Positions 51,701 to 60,734 of a stretch of 64,000 nucleotides of DNA are shown one piece after another. The position numbers were made by a program, and so were the translations under genes. Below the pieces are notes generated by a model. It was not told where the DNA came from. It ran no database searches and worked only from the letters and a program-made list of their open reading frames with translations. Positions within the stretch are counted from its first letter, which is position 1, and the number at the start of each line of letters is the position of its first letter. Location of the stretch: positions 78,304 to 142,303 of the forward strand of contig NZ_JBDQQR010000005.1 of assembly GCF_039888675.1 (NCBI RefSeq). Direction: 5' to 3'. The stretch is from Mesorhizobium sp. CAU 1732 (GTDB lineage Bacteria > Pseudomonadota > Alphaproteobacteria > Rhizobiales > Rhizobiaceae).

Positions 51701-53545
51701 CTACGGAATGTCTCTGATTCCGCCCCGGTCGGCGCTGCTTGCGAACGCTGCATAGCTGCGCAGCGCCTTGGTGACCTGGCGCGTTCGCTTGGTGAGCGGT
51801 AGCCAGGCTTCGTCATGAGGACGCGCGTCCATCGTTTCGCGCCGAAGTTTCAACTCCTCCTCGCTGATCCTCAGATGAATCGTGCGCGCGGGGATATCGA
51901 TTTCGATTTCGTCGCCGTCCTCGACAAGCGCCAGAGCTCCCTTGTTTGCGGCTTCGGGAGAAATGTGGCCGATCGACAACCCTGCGGACGCCCCGGAGTA
52001 TCGGCCATCCGTGATAAGTGCGCAGCTGCTGTCGAGCTTCTTGGCTTTCAATGTCATGGTTGGTTTCAGCATTTCCTGCATTCCGGGCCCGCCTTTCGGC
52101 CCTTCGTACCGAATGACAATGGCCGTATTCGGTTCTATCTCGTTGCCCTCGATAGCTTTGAGAGCCGTTTCCTGCTGATCGAAAACGCGCGCCCTGCCCG
52201 TGTATTTCAGCATGTGCGGATATACCGCCGCAGTTTTCACAACGCAGCCGTTTTCCGAGATATTGCCATAGAGAACCGCAAGCCCTCCTTCCGGGGAATA
52301 TGCGTGGGAGATGCTTCGTATGCACCCCGTCTCCCGGTCCAGATCCATGTCCTCCCACCGCGCTTCCTGCGAGTAAGGTTTGATGGTCCGGATTCCGCCG
52401 GGAGCAGCGCGGTAGAAGTGATTGACCTCCGGGTCCCGACTGCGCAGATAGTCCCATTTGTCCAGAACATGGCCAAGGGTTTCCCCCGCGACGGACTTTA
52501 CTGAGCGGTCGATCATCTGCGCCCGATCAAGTTCGCCCATAATGCCCATTATGCCGCCTGCCCGATGAACGTCTTCCATGTAATAGCGATTGTTCGCGGG
52601 AGAGACCTTGCACAGATGCGGCACCTGCCTTGACAGAATGTCCATGTCTTTCAGCGTGAAGTCGACTTCGGCCTCCGCCGCCAAGGCAAGAAGGTGCAAG
52701 ATCGTGTTGGTTGACCCGCCCATGGCGAGATCGACCTTCATCGCATTTTCGAATGCCGAGCGCGTTGCTATACTGCGTGGCAATACGCTGTCGTCCTCCT
52801 GCTCGTAATAGCGCCTGGTCATCTCGACGATCGTCTGCGCGGCACGGCTGAACAGTGCCTTGCGGTCGACATGGGTAGCCAGTACGGATCCATTACCAGG
52901 CAGGGCAAGGCCGATCGCCTCGGCCAGACAGTTCATCGAGTTCGCGGTGAACATACCCGAGCACGATCCACAGGTCGGACAAGCGCTCTCGACAAGCTTT
53001 GTGACGTCTTTGGCCGAGTAAGTCGGATCGAACGCCGCGACGTAGGTTTCGATCGGATCGGCACGCTTGAAGGATAGGCCCCTGCCGATGCGCCCCGCTT
53101 CCATCGGTCCTCCCGAGACGAAGATGACCGGAATATTGAGCCGCAAGCCTGCCATCAACATGCCAGGTGTGATCTTGTCACAGTTGGACAGGCAAATCAG
53201 CGCGTCGACGCAATGAGCTTGGCACATATACTCGATGCTGTCCGCAATGAGGTCGCGGCTGGGAAGGCTATACAGCATTCCGTCATGCCCCATCGCGATG
53301 CCGTCATCGACCGCTATCGTATTGAACTCTCGTGGGATTCCGCCGGCTTTCCAGATTTCGTCGCATACGTGGCGCCCTACTTCCTGCAGATGGACGTGGC
53401 CCGGGACGAATTCGGTGAAGGAATTGGCGACGGCAATGATGGGCTTGCCAAAATCTTTCGAATTTACTCCGCTGGCAATCCAGAGCGACCGGGCCGCAGA
53501 AGCTGTTTTTCCTTCAGTCACTCTTGCAGATCTATATGCGCGCAT
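51701..53545 (-). CDS. ilvD: IlvD/Edd-family dehydratase, dihydroxy-acid dehydratase type
   Basis: The 614-residue product has the complete set of dihydroxy-acid dehydratase motifs: the iron-sulfur Cys in [17 protein letters not shown] and in [17 protein letters not shown], and the C-terminal [12 protein letters not shown] and [20 protein letters not shown]. Length equals E. coli IlvD (616). It dehydrates 2,3-dihydroxy acids to 2-keto acids; in this context it may act on a sugar acid or branched dihydroxy acid imported by the TRAP systems, or be an extra copy of the valine/isoleucine enzyme. A Crp/Fnr-like operator (53601-53616) lies about 56 bases upstream, next to the regulator gene. Confidence 0.9.
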   Translation of the reverse strand: MRAYRSARVTEGKTASAARSLWIASGVNSKDFGKPIIAVANSFTEFVPGHVHLQEVGRHVCDEIWKAGGIPREFNTIAVDDGIAMGHDGMLYSLPSRDLIADSIEYMCQAHCVDALICLSNCDKITPGMLMAGLRLNIPVIFVSGGPMEAGRIGRGLSFKRADPIETYVAAFDPTYSAKDVTKLVESACPTCGSCSGMFTANSMNCLAEAIGLALPGNGSVLATHVDRKALFSRAAQTIVEMTRRYYEQEDDSVLPRSIATRSAFENAMKVDLAMGGSTNTILHLLALAAEAEVDFTLKDMDILSRQVPHLCKVSPANNRYYMEDVHRAGGIMGIMGELDRAQMIDRSVKSVAGETLGHVLDKWDYLRSRDPEVNHFYRAAPGGIRTIKPYSQEARWEDMDLDRETGCIRSISHAYSPEGGLAVLYGNISENGCVVKTAAVYPHMLKYTGRARVFDQQETALKAIEGNEIEPNTAIVIRYEGPKGGPGMQEMLKPTMTLKAKKLDSSCALITDGRYSGASAGLSIGHISPEAANKGALALVEDGDEIEIDIPARTIHLRISEEELKLRRETMDARPHDEAWLPLTKRTRQVTKALRSYAAFASSADRGGIRDIP

Positions 53546-53600
53546 CTCTCTCTCTCCCCGAATTTTGGGAAAGAAATTGCCATTTCTACGCTAGCTCAAC

Positions 53601-53616
53601 CGCAACATATGTTCCA
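53601..53616. promoter_or_regulatory. Candidate operator for the Crp/Fnr-like regulator (ilvD side)
   Basis: CGCAACATATGTTCCA is an interrupted palindrome similar to TGCAACATTTGTTGCA at 54587-54602 (shared core GCAAC-N4-GTT). It lies upstream of ilvD and downstream of the regulator gene. Confidence 0.55.
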
Positions 53617-53654
53617 ATCGGGAAAATATCGGACAAGGAAGGTCATGAAGGAAA

Positions 53655-54398
53655 TCAGGTTGTGACGAAGCCGAACTGGTCGCTCATAATGGGTTCGTAG
53701 TCGACGACGGAGCCGAACATACTTGCCATGGCCGCGAAATTCTGCACCACCATATTGGCATAATTGATGCGGATCAGGCCCAGTGCTTCCATTCTTTTCA
53801 GTTCTCTGCCGACACTTTGCCTTGCGGCCCCAACCATCAACCCCAGTTTCTCCTGGGAGCAATTTTGCAGGATGATGGGCTCCGGCGGCGGTGTGCCGTT
53901 CTGGAATAGTGCCAGGCGGACTATCGTTCGGCCCAGCCGATGGTATAGCGGCAAGAGATAGGCATCCTGAGCAAGCGCGAAAAGAGACTGATATCGATAG
54001 CCGAGCATCTCCGCCACTTTCCTCGAAATTTCCGGATGCTTGCATATCAGGGACTGATAGTCTGATCGCGATAGAATGCTGACCTTGCTGTCGATCAACG
54101 CGACGGCGTTGTTGAATCTCAGCCCGCCATTGACCAGGCCGATGTCGCCCAGGGTGTCGCCCGGATAAAGCGAGCCGACGACATATTCGCGTCCATCGGC
54201 GGTGTAGCAGTTGATCTCGACGTGACCGGAGAGGATCTGATAGCCGCAAGTCGCTTCTTCACCGAACCGGTACAGCATCTCGCCGGCCCGAACGCGCCGT
54301 TCGCGAAGATAGATCTGAAGATCGGAATTTGCCTGCGGCGAGAGCATGTCCCGCCACGTGTGAATCTTTATGGAGGCTGGCGTTACCGGATCGGTCAT
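53655..54398 (-). CDS. Crp/Fnr-family transcriptional regulator
   Basis: The 247-residue product has an N-terminal cyclic-nucleotide-binding-like barrel (AGEMLYRFGEEATCGYQILSG, SLYPGDTLGDIGLVNGG) and a C-terminal Crp-type helix-turn-helix (CSQEKLGLMVGAARQSVGRELKRMEALGLI). The conserved RxS of cAMP-binding phosphate cassettes is not obvious, and the Cys set of Fnr is absent, so the signal is unknown. It is flanked by ilvD (same strand, downstream) and TRAP system 2 (divergent), and each of their upstream regions holds a GCAAC-N4-GTT palindrome. It probably controls both. Confidence 0.88.
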   Translation of the reverse strand: MTDPVTPASIKIHTWRDMLSPQANSDLQIYLRERRVRAGEMLYRFGEEATCGYQILSGHVEINCYTADGREYVVGSLYPGDTLGDIGLVNGGLRFNNAVALIDSKVSILSRSDYQSLICKHPEISRKVAEMLGYRYQSLFALAQDAYLLPLYHRLGRTIVRLALFQNGTPPPEPIILQNCSQEKLGLMVGAARQSVGRELKRMEALGLIRINYANMVVQNFAAMASMFGSVVDYEPIMSDQFGFVTT

Positions 54399-54586
54399 CT
54401 TCGCTGGCGTTCCAAGAAGTCTCTTAAAGGGCTGGTTCCATCCCGACCCTGAATGGGGCTGATTACTTCGGCAACCGCTCCAGAAACTTCATTCTGCCGA
54501 AAATCGATCCAAAGTCCAGAAGCCTGACGACGCTTCGTCCGCATGCATGGGAAGCGGAAGCCGGCACGTTTCAAACATCTCCGGTT

Positions 54587-54602
54587 TGCAACATTTGTTG
54601 CA
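54587..54602. promoter_or_regulatory. Candidate operator for the Crp/Fnr-like regulator (TRAP 2 side)
   Basis: TGCAACATTTGTTGCA has perfect 6-bp arms (TGCAAC / GTTGCA) about a four-base centre, the geometry of Crp/Fnr operators. It lies 64 bases upstream of the system 2 dctP start, a place suited to activation. Confidence 0.6.
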
Positions 54603-54666
54603 GTCCCGTCGCGGTTCCGGGTGTTAGCCGTACAGTGGGAGAAAAGGACTATCTGGGAGGAAGTCA

Positions 54667-55701
54667 ATGAAGATCGCTACCGTAACTCTTTCGACACTTG
54701 CAGCTTGTGTCGCCTTTACAGGTTTTGCCCAAGCAACCGAACGGTGGCGTGTTCCGCTTGCCATATCATCGAATCTTCCCGGCGTGGGGTCGGGGTATAT
54801 CGACTGGGCCGAAACCCTCAATGCGATCGGCGGGGATCATATTCAGGTGCGGATTTACGATCCCGGCGAAATCGTCCCTGCTTTCGGCGTGTTCGACGCC
54901 GTCCGCGACAACCGCGTGCCCGCTGGTCTTGCCGTGATGAACTACAGCGCCGGCACCATTCCCGCCGGTAACCTGCTGACGGGAGTTCCGTTCGGTCTGG
55001 GCCCGTCGGAATATGCCGGCTGGTATTACACAGGCGGCGGCAAGGAACTGACCCAGGATCTTTTCAACAAGCATGGCGTCCACGGAATGCTCTGCCTCAT
55101 GACCGGCCCGGAAACGGGGGGCTGGTTCAGAAACGAAGTCAGTGTGCCCGATGACATCCGCGGTCTGAAATTCCGTACCGCAGGGCCGGGTGCGAAAGTA
55201 TATGAAAAGCTGGGTGCTTCGGTTACGGCCCTTTCCTATGGCGAGACATTCTCGGCGCTCGAAAGAGGGTTGATGGATGCGGTCGAGGCGTCGATCCCAT
55301 CGGTGGATATCGCCCTTGGTCTGCACAAGGTCACCAAACATGCGTATTTTCCAGGTTGGCAACAGCCGGTCGGCGCGGGTCATCTTGTAGTGAATCTGGG
55401 TGTGTGGAACGGGTTGACGGACATCCAGAAAGCCCTGGTGGAAGCGGCCTGCGATGCCGCCGCCATCAAGAACATCCCGATTAGTGACGCCGTGCAGGCG
55501 GCTGCGATCCATACTGCGGTCGAGGCGGGCGTCCAGGTGCATCACTTCAGCGAAGAACTGCTTGTTGCTTTCGAGGCTGCAAGTAATGAGGTGCTGGCTG
55601 AAGAGGCGGCTGCGGACGCCGATTTCAAGGCCATCTATGAATCCATGGAAGCCTACAAGGCGCATATGAGCGAGTTGGGGCCTCTAACGGGCGGCAACTG
55701 A
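54667..55701 (+). CDS. dctP: TRAP transporter substrate-binding protein DctP (system 2)
   Basis: The 344-residue product has a signal peptide (MKIATVTLSTLAACVAFTGF, cleavage near QA-TE) and the same fold and length as the system 1 protein. It shares PDDIRGLKFRTAGPGAKVYEKLG (ligand Arg region) and ETFSALERGLMDAVEASIPSVD. Sequence divergence within the pocket region (Arg-Thr-Ala versus Arg-Phe-Leu) suggests a different but related ligand. GGGAGG precedes ATG 54667. A Crp/Fnr-like palindrome stands upstream. The gene is the first of a dctPQM set followed by dehalogenase, dehydrogenase and dehydratase genes, so the transported acid is probably their substrate. Confidence 0.92.
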   Translation: MKIATVTLSTLAACVAFTGFAQATERWRVPLAISSNLPGVGSGYIDWAETLNAIGGDHIQVRIYDPGEIVPAFGVFDAVRDNRVPAGLAVMNYSAGTIPAGNLLTGVPFGLGPSEYAGWYYTGGGKELTQDLFNKHGVHGMLCLMTGPETGGWFRNEVSVPDDIRGLKFRTAGPGAKVYEKLGASVTALSYGETFSALERGLMDAVEASIPSVDIALGLHKVTKHAYFPGWQQPVGAGHLVVNLGVWNGLTDIQKALVEAACDAAAIKNIPISDAVQAAAIHTAVEAGVQVHHFSEELLVAFEAASNEVLAEEAAADADFKAIYESMEAYKAHMSELGPLTGGN

Positions 55702-55767
55702 AACGCATTCTCCACAAGTTTCGATTGGAATGGAGCGTCCCCGGCCGGGGGGCGCGGAGGAGTCGCG

Positions 55768-56364
55768 ATGAGTGTTCCGCAAACGCACGGCAGCACGGTG
55801 ACATCGAGTGCGCACGGCATTCCGTTGCCGCTGCCGGAGACATGGATTTCTCGAACGATAGACGGAAGCGTTCGTGCGCTTGGAGGGTTGTTCTCCGCCG
55901 TATGGGTGCTTTTGACACTGAACATCGTCGTCAGCGTGTTTTTACGCTACGGCATGAACAGTGGCTCGATGTTCCTAGAAGAACTTCAGTGGCATTTCTT
56001 TGCCACAGGTATTGCGCTGAGCATACCCTATGCATTGTCCCACGACCGTCACATTCGGGTCGACATCCTAAGTGCGAAATTTCGCCCGCGTACGACATCC
56101 TGGATCGAATTCTACGGAATTCTGTTTCTTCTGCTTCCGTATTGCGTCTTCGTTCTCTGGTTCAGCTACGCGTTCGTTCGAAACAGCTTCGTGATGTCCG
56201 AAATTTCCCTGGCGCCGGGCGGGATTCCCTACCGCTGGATCATCAAGATGTTTCTTCCCCTATCGTTCTTACTATTGGCGCTTGCAGGCATAGCGCGTTT
56301 GTCGCGCTGCGTTGCGCATCTGCGGCTGTCAATCCGAAAGAGTAGAGAAGAAAATGTATTTTGA
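55768..56364 (+). CDS. dctQ: TRAP transporter small permease DctQ (system 2)
   Basis: The 198-residue protein has four hydrophobic segments (about 42-62, 70-90, 108-130, 148-170). Its DctQ signature EELQWHFFATGIALSIPYALSHDRHIRVD parallels system 1. An unusual 30-residue hydrophilic N-terminus precedes the first helix. GGAGTCGCG precedes ATG 55768. Its last 11 bases overlap the dctM start, so the two are translationally coupled. Confidence 0.88.
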   Translation: MSVPQTHGSTVTSSAHGIPLPLPETWISRTIDGSVRALGGLFSAVWVLLTLNIVVSVFLRYGMNSGSMFLEELQWHFFATGIALSIPYALSHDRHIRVDILSAKFRPRTTSWIEFYGILFLLLPYCVFVLWFSYAFVRNSFVMSEISLAPGGIPYRWIIKMFLPLSFLLLALAGIARLSRCVAHLRLSIRKSREENVF

Positions 56365-57721
56365 ATTCACGGATTACATCGCGATCTCGATGTTCGTAAC
56401 TTTCATCGGGTTGATATTTACCGGCTATCCCGTTGCATGGTGCCTCGCGGGTACAGCTATATTCTATACGGCTCTGTCCGTTGCGGTAGGTGAGTGGACG
56501 ACGCTTGTCGAGAATTCGTTCTACCTGATTGACTGGAATTATTCGGCCTCGATTGTGGACCGAAACTGGGCAGTCATGGAGAACTGGGTCCTTATTTCCC
56601 TGCCGATGTTTATTTTCATGGGCTTGTTTCTGGACAAGTCGGGCGTGGCGCATGATCTGATGGTCAGCTTCGCAAGGCTTCTTGCCGGCGTTCGGGGAGG
56701 GCTGGCCATCTCGGTGGCCCTGCTCGGCATCCTTCTTGCTGCGTCAACGGGCATTATCGGCGCTTCCGTCGTTCTGCTGACCTTGCTGGGTGTCCCGGCT
56801 ATGCTGAAGGCAGGCTATGACCGATCGTTTGCCGTCGGCACGGTGTGTGCGGTCGGGACATTGGGTATTCTGCTGCCGCCATCGATCATGCTCGTGCTGA
56901 TGGCTGACCGGCTTGCGGTGTCCGTAGGCGACTTGTTCATGGGAGCGGTGATCCCCGGATTGATGCTGGGTCTGATTTATGTCGCATACATCCTGATCTG
57001 GTCGCGGTTCAGCAGCAAGGCGGCCCCGCCTCCGAGCGATGTCTCGCCGCTCGGACTTTGGGACGTCATCGAATTGCTCAAGTCGATGCTGCCGCCGATT
57101 TTCCTGATCCTTGCGGTTCTGGGCAGTATTTTTCTGGGCGTCGCCACCCCGACTGAAGCGTCAGGTATGGGAGCCGCCGCTGCCATGGCGCTTGCCGCGG
57201 CAAGAGGACGACTGACCTGGTCCATCTTGAGGGACGTTTCGCTCAGCACGATGTCCACGACAGGGTTCATTTTCGCGCTCATACTTGCAGCTACGGCCTT
57301 TTCGCTGGTGTTCCGTGGGCTGGGCGGCGACGAACTCTTCGAACGCGCCCTAGAGGCTGTCCCGCTGTCTCCGATCGGGCTCGTCGTTGCAATCCTCGCG
57401 GTGACGTTGCTGTTGGGCTTCGTTCTAGACTGGCTCGAGATCACCTTGATAATCTTGCCGCTCGTCGGACCCGTCGTGGCGAACATGGGCTTCGATCTGA
57501 CCTGGTTCGCCATCCTGTTCGCGCTCACATTGCAGACATCGTTCATCACTCCGCCGGTAGGCCCTGCGATTTTCTACGCGCAGGGCGTCGCACCCAAGTC
57601 GATAACGCTGCCCGAATTCTATCGAGGTGCAATTCCGTTCGTCATATTGCAGGTGATCGCAGTTATACTTGTGTTCAGAATTCCTTCTCTGGCAACTTAT
57701 CTTCCAAGCATTGCGTATTGA
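56354..57721 (+). CDS. dctM: TRAP transporter large permease DctM (system 2)
   Basis: The 455-residue membrane protein has about 12 hydrophobic segments with DctM motifs YPVAWCLAGTAIFY, FIFMGLFLDKSGVAHDL, STGIIGASVVLLTLLGVPAM, ATPTEASGMGAAAAMALA and DWLEITLIILPLVGPVV, and QTSFITPPVGPAIFY near the end. An extra loop (NSFYLIDWNYSASIVDRNW) after the second helix is longer than in system 1 and is seen in some TRAP-T families. ATG 56354 is chosen over the longer frame because of AGAGAAGAAA just before it and its overlap with dctQ. The HAD gene follows nine bases after the stop. Confidence 0.9.
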   Translation: MYFEFTDYIAISMFVTFIGLIFTGYPVAWCLAGTAIFYTALSVAVGEWTTLVENSFYLIDWNYSASIVDRNWAVMENWVLISLPMFIFMGLFLDKSGVAHDLMVSFARLLAGVRGGLAISVALLGILLAASTGIIGASVVLLTLLGVPAMLKAGYDRSFAVGTVCAVGTLGILLPPSIMLVLMADRLAVSVGDLFMGAVIPGLMLGLIYVAYILIWSRFSSKAAPPPSDVSPLGLWDVIELLKSMLPPIFLILAVLGSIFLGVATPTEASGMGAAAAMALAAARGRLTWSILRDVSLSTMSTTGFIFALILAATAFSLVFRGLGGDELFERALEAVPLSPIGLVVAILAVTLLLGFVLDWLEITLIILPLVGPVVANMGFDLTWFAILFALTLQTSFITPPVGPAIFYAQGVAPKSITLPEFYRGAIPFVILQVIAVILVFRIPSLATYLPSIAY

Positions 57722-57730
57722 TTGGCCGTC

Positions 57731-58444
57731 ATGAGTAATTCATCCTCGATCAAAGTTCTGTTTTTCGATGTATTCGGCACCGTGGTGGACTGGTACTCGC
57801 AGGTCGTGCGTGAAGGGCACGCGCTGTCCAAAAAGACGGGTGTGGCGGTGGAGTGGGGTGAATTTGCAAGGAAATGGCGGGTCGACGGCTATCTGTCATC
57901 ATTGCTGAAAATCTCCTCCGGCGAAATGGACCTGATCCCCACCGAGCAGATTCATCGCATCAAGCTGGACGCGCTCTTGGCCGAGTACGGGATTGCCGAT
58001 CTCGACGAGAAGGAAATAGCGAACTTCAACAGAGTCTGGGATCGGCTTCCGCCCTGGCCGGACGTGCATGAGGGCTTGCATCTGTTGAGGCCGAACTATC
58101 GGCTTGTGCCGTTCTCCAATGGCGACCTGCACTGCATGATCGAGCTTGCCAGGCACGGGGGGCTGCAATGGGACGCAATCGTCTCGGCCGACTTTTTCCG
58201 GAAGGTCAAACCCGATCCCACCATCTATCACGATGCGGCGAACCTCATGCGCCTGTCGCCGGATGAGATCATGATGGTTGCCTGCCATGCGCAGGACCTT
58301 GTGGGCGCTCGCCGTGCAGGCATGCGGACCGCTTATGTGACGCGGCCATTGGAATATGGCCCAGGCTCGAAGCCGGAACTGAAGCCGGAAGACTTCGACT
58401 ACGAGGTCAAGGACTTCATCGAGCTGGCAAAAAAAATAGCCTGA
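57731..58444 (+). CDS. HAD-superfamily hydrolase, haloacid dehalogenase type II-like
   Basis: The 237-residue product has the HAD core: nucleophile Asp in LFFDVFGTVVDWYSQVV, the Ser/Asn motif in LVPFSNGDLHCM, Lys in FFRKVKPDPTIYHDA and the acidic MMVACHAQDLVGARRAGM. FDVFGTVVDW and the SNG motif are typical of L-2-haloacid dehalogenases, which turn L-2-haloacids into D-2-hydroxy acids in the cytoplasm. The gene is nine bases after TRAP 2 and before a D-2-hydroxyacid dehydrogenase, an order that fits a haloacid to hydroxyacid to ketoacid route. Many HADs of this group act on other phosphate or halide substrates, so dehalogenation is an inference. ATG 57731 is the second start in the frame. Confidence 0.85.
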   Translation: MSNSSSIKVLFFDVFGTVVDWYSQVVREGHALSKKTGVAVEWGEFARKWRVDGYLSSLLKISSGEMDLIPTEQIHRIKLDALLAEYGIADLDEKEIANFNRVWDRLPPWPDVHEGLHLLRPNYRLVPFSNGDLHCMIELARHGGLQWDAIVSADFFRKVKPDPTIYHDAANLMRLSPDEIMMVACHAQDLVGARRAGMRTAYVTRPLEYGPGSKPELKPEDFDYEVKDFIELAKKIA

Positions 58445-58508
58445 AAAATCTTTCGCGATCTCCTTAGGGCGAGATCAATCCGCATCATCGATCTGGGACA
58501 TCAAATAT

Positions 58509-59471
58509 ATGGAGAAAGCGAACATAGCTGTACTGACTCCGATCCTGCCGGACCAGATGGCTGAACTCGAGCGCGCTTTCACGCTGCATCGCGTGGATCA
58601 GGCGGTTGATGCGGAAAGGCTTGTAAACGCGTGCGCGGATCTCGTTCGCGGTGTGGTCACGTCTCCGGTCGTGGGTATCGATCGAAAGACGATCGCGTGC
58701 TTTCCTCATCTCGAAATCGTTTCCTCGGTGGGGGTTGGCTATGACAGCATCGATCTGGAGGCCTGCGGCTCGCGAGGCATCATCGTCACGAATACTCCAG
58801 ATGTTCTCAATGACGACGTCGCGGATATGGCGCTCGGCCTGATCCTGATGACGCGGCGGCGGATGGTCGAAGGGCATATGCTTGTGGCGTCCGGCGAATG
58901 GCAAAAAAGGCTCATGGGACTGACGTCCGGTCTCAAAGGGAAGCGTGTGGGCATTTTGGGCCTCGGCCGGATCGGCATGGCGATTGCCGCGCGCTGCGAA
59001 CCGATCGGGATGGTGATCGGCTATTCGTCCCGGTCCAGGAAAGCCGTGCCGTATTCATTTATTCCTGATGCGCGCTCACTTGCCGAGTGGTCGGATATTC
59101 TCGTGGTGGCTGTGCCCGGAGGAGCCGAAACACTCGGCATGGTCGATGCGGCCGTGCTGGATGCGTTGGGTTCCAGCGGGACGCTCATCAATATCGCGCG
59201 TGGTAGCGCCGTCGATGAAGCGGCGCTGATCGACGCGCTGCAATCCGGCCGGATTTCCAGCGCAGGGCTCGACGTCTACCGGAGCGAACCGGATCCCGAT
59301 CCAAGGCTCACTTCGCTGGCGAACGTCACGCTCTCGCCGCATCATGCCAGCGGCACTGTGGAAACGCGCAATGCCATGGCCCAACTTGTGGTCGACAATC
59401 TGGTCGCCCATTTCGAAGGACGGTCGGTGCTGACGCCGGTGCCTCCGGTTCCTTCCGTGGTGCGTCCGTAA
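58509..59471 (+). CDS. D-isomer-specific 2-hydroxyacid dehydrogenase (NAD(P)-dependent)
   Basis: The 320-residue enzyme has the D-2-hydroxyacid dehydrogenase layout. The substrate domain contains SSVGVGYDSIDLEAC and TPDVLNDDVADMALGLIL, the Rossmann motif is VGILGLGRIGMAIA and the Arg-Glu-His set lies in NIARGSAVDE, DVYRSEPDPDP and SPHHASGTVET. The SSRSRKAVPYSF segment after the second strand (Arg/Ser) suggests NADPH, as in glyoxylate/hydroxypyruvate reductases. It interconverts a D-2-hydroxy acid and a 2-keto acid. Placed after the HAD and before the FMN oxidase, it may help balance D- and L-hydroxy acids. ATG 58509 has no strong ribosome site. Confidence 0.9.
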   Translation: MEKANIAVLTPILPDQMAELERAFTLHRVDQAVDAERLVNACADLVRGVVTSPVVGIDRKTIACFPHLEIVSSVGVGYDSIDLEACGSRGIIVTNTPDVLNDDVADMALGLILMTRRRMVEGHMLVASGEWQKRLMGLTSGLKGKRVGILGLGRIGMAIAARCEPIGMVIGYSSRSRKAVPYSFIPDARSLAEWSDILVVAVPGGAETLGMVDAAVLDALGSSGTLINIARGSAVDEAALIDALQSGRISSAGLDVYRSEPDPDPRLTSLANVTLSPHHASGTVETRNAMAQLVVDNLVAHFEGRSVLTPVPPVPSVVRP

Positions 59472-59529
59472 GCGCGGACGATCCGCGATCGTCATCGGAC
59501 CTTTCGCCGTTCCAAAGGGAGAAACAAGC

Positions 59530-60663
59530 ATGAAACTGGACAGCCGCTATCCGTCTTTCGCCTATCTCAGTAAGAAGGCCAAGGCACGGGTGCCGCATTT
59601 TGCGTGGGAATATCTGGACAGCGGCACAGGCCTTGAAGAACTGGTTTCTCGAAACATGCAGAAAATGGACGAGATCCGGTTGACGCCGACCGTTCTCATG
59701 GGATCGTTCGAACCCGACACTAGGGCCACTTTGTTCGGCACGGAGTATTCCGTACCTTTCGGGGCTGCTCCGGTCGGGATGTCGAGCCTGATCTGGCCAG
59801 GGGCGGAACTGGCCCTTGCACGAGCGGCAGCATCCAGGCGTATGCCATATGTGCTCAGCACGATGGCGAACGAGACCCCGGAAAAAATCGGCGAGATTGC
59901 GGGCGATGCCGCCTGGTTTCAGCTCTACCCGCCAAAAAACGACGAAGTGCGATCCGACATTTTGCGGCGTGTCAGAAACGCAGGCATGAAGACCCTGGTT
60001 CTGACGGTGGACACCCCTGTAGGCAGCAGGCGTGAGCGGCAGTTGAGGGCCGGCCTGACCGTTCCTGCCTCGCTGTCGTTAGCCATGCTGCGCGACATCG
60101 CAGTCCGGCCGAACTGGGCTCTGGCCACGCTGAAAAATCGCGCTCCCCGTTTCAAGGTAATCGAGAAATATTACCCGGCTTCATCGACTGCCAAGGGCGC
60201 TGCAGCCGTCGGCCAGGTGATCGGCGGACGACCGCTGTGGGAGGACGTGGCGCGTCTGCGCGACGAGTGGGGCGGCACGCTTGTGCTCAAGGGTATTCTC
60301 GATCCCGCAGATGCAAGCCGCGCTGTCGAGGCAGGTGCCGATGGTATCGTGGTTTCAAATCACGGGGGCCGACAGATCGATGCCGCACCGGCGTCGATCG
60401 AGGCGCTGCCAGCGATTGCGGCGGAGGTCAAGGGACGGATCCCGATCCTGTTCGATAGTGGACTTCGCGGCGGTCTCGACATTCTTCGCGCATTGTCGCT
60501 GGGAGCTGACTTCTGCTTCCTCGGTCGCGGCTTTCTGTTCTCCATCGCCGCATTGGGAGAGCGCGGAGCCGTTCATGCTTACGAGATTCTGAAGACAGAC
60601 CTTGCAAACAACATGGCCCAGTTGGGCGTTCGAAATCTCGCTGAGGTTTCTCGCACGACATAG
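59530..60663 (+). CDS. FMN-dependent alpha-hydroxyacid oxidase/dehydrogenase (second copy)
   Basis: The 377-residue TIM-barrel flavoprotein has the LldD/glycolate oxidase features: HFAWEYLDSGTGLEELVSRN, PFGAAPVGMSSLIWPGAE, LTVDTPVGSRRERQLRAG, the catalytic His in SNHGGRQIDAAPAS near residue 278, and FDSGLRGGLDILRALSLGAD for FMN. It oxidises L-2-hydroxy acids to 2-keto acids. It is a distant paralogue of the 43132 enzyme, so the two clusters each carry one. GGGAGAAAC precedes ATG 59530. It lies between the NAD(P)-dependent D-specific enzyme and the sugar-acid dehydratase, all on one strand. Confidence 0.9.
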   Translation: MKLDSRYPSFAYLSKKAKARVPHFAWEYLDSGTGLEELVSRNMQKMDEIRLTPTVLMGSFEPDTRATLFGTEYSVPFGAAPVGMSSLIWPGAELALARAAASRRMPYVLSTMANETPEKIGEIAGDAAWFQLYPPKNDEVRSDILRRVRNAGMKTLVLTVDTPVGSRRERQLRAGLTVPASLSLAMLRDIAVRPNWALATLKNRAPRFKVIEKYYPASSTAKGAAAVGQVIGGRPLWEDVARLRDEWGGTLVLKGILDPADASRAVEAGADGIVVSNHGGRQIDAAPASIEALPAIAAEVKGRIPILFDSGLRGGLDILRALSLGADFCFLGRGFLFSIAALGERGAVHAYEILKTDLANNMAQLGVRNLAEVSRTT

Positions 60664-60734
60664 AACGACCTTTCATGTGTGAAGATCAGCCACTCTCCGT
60701 CGAGCAAGCAGATTGACTTCGAAAGCGACATCGA

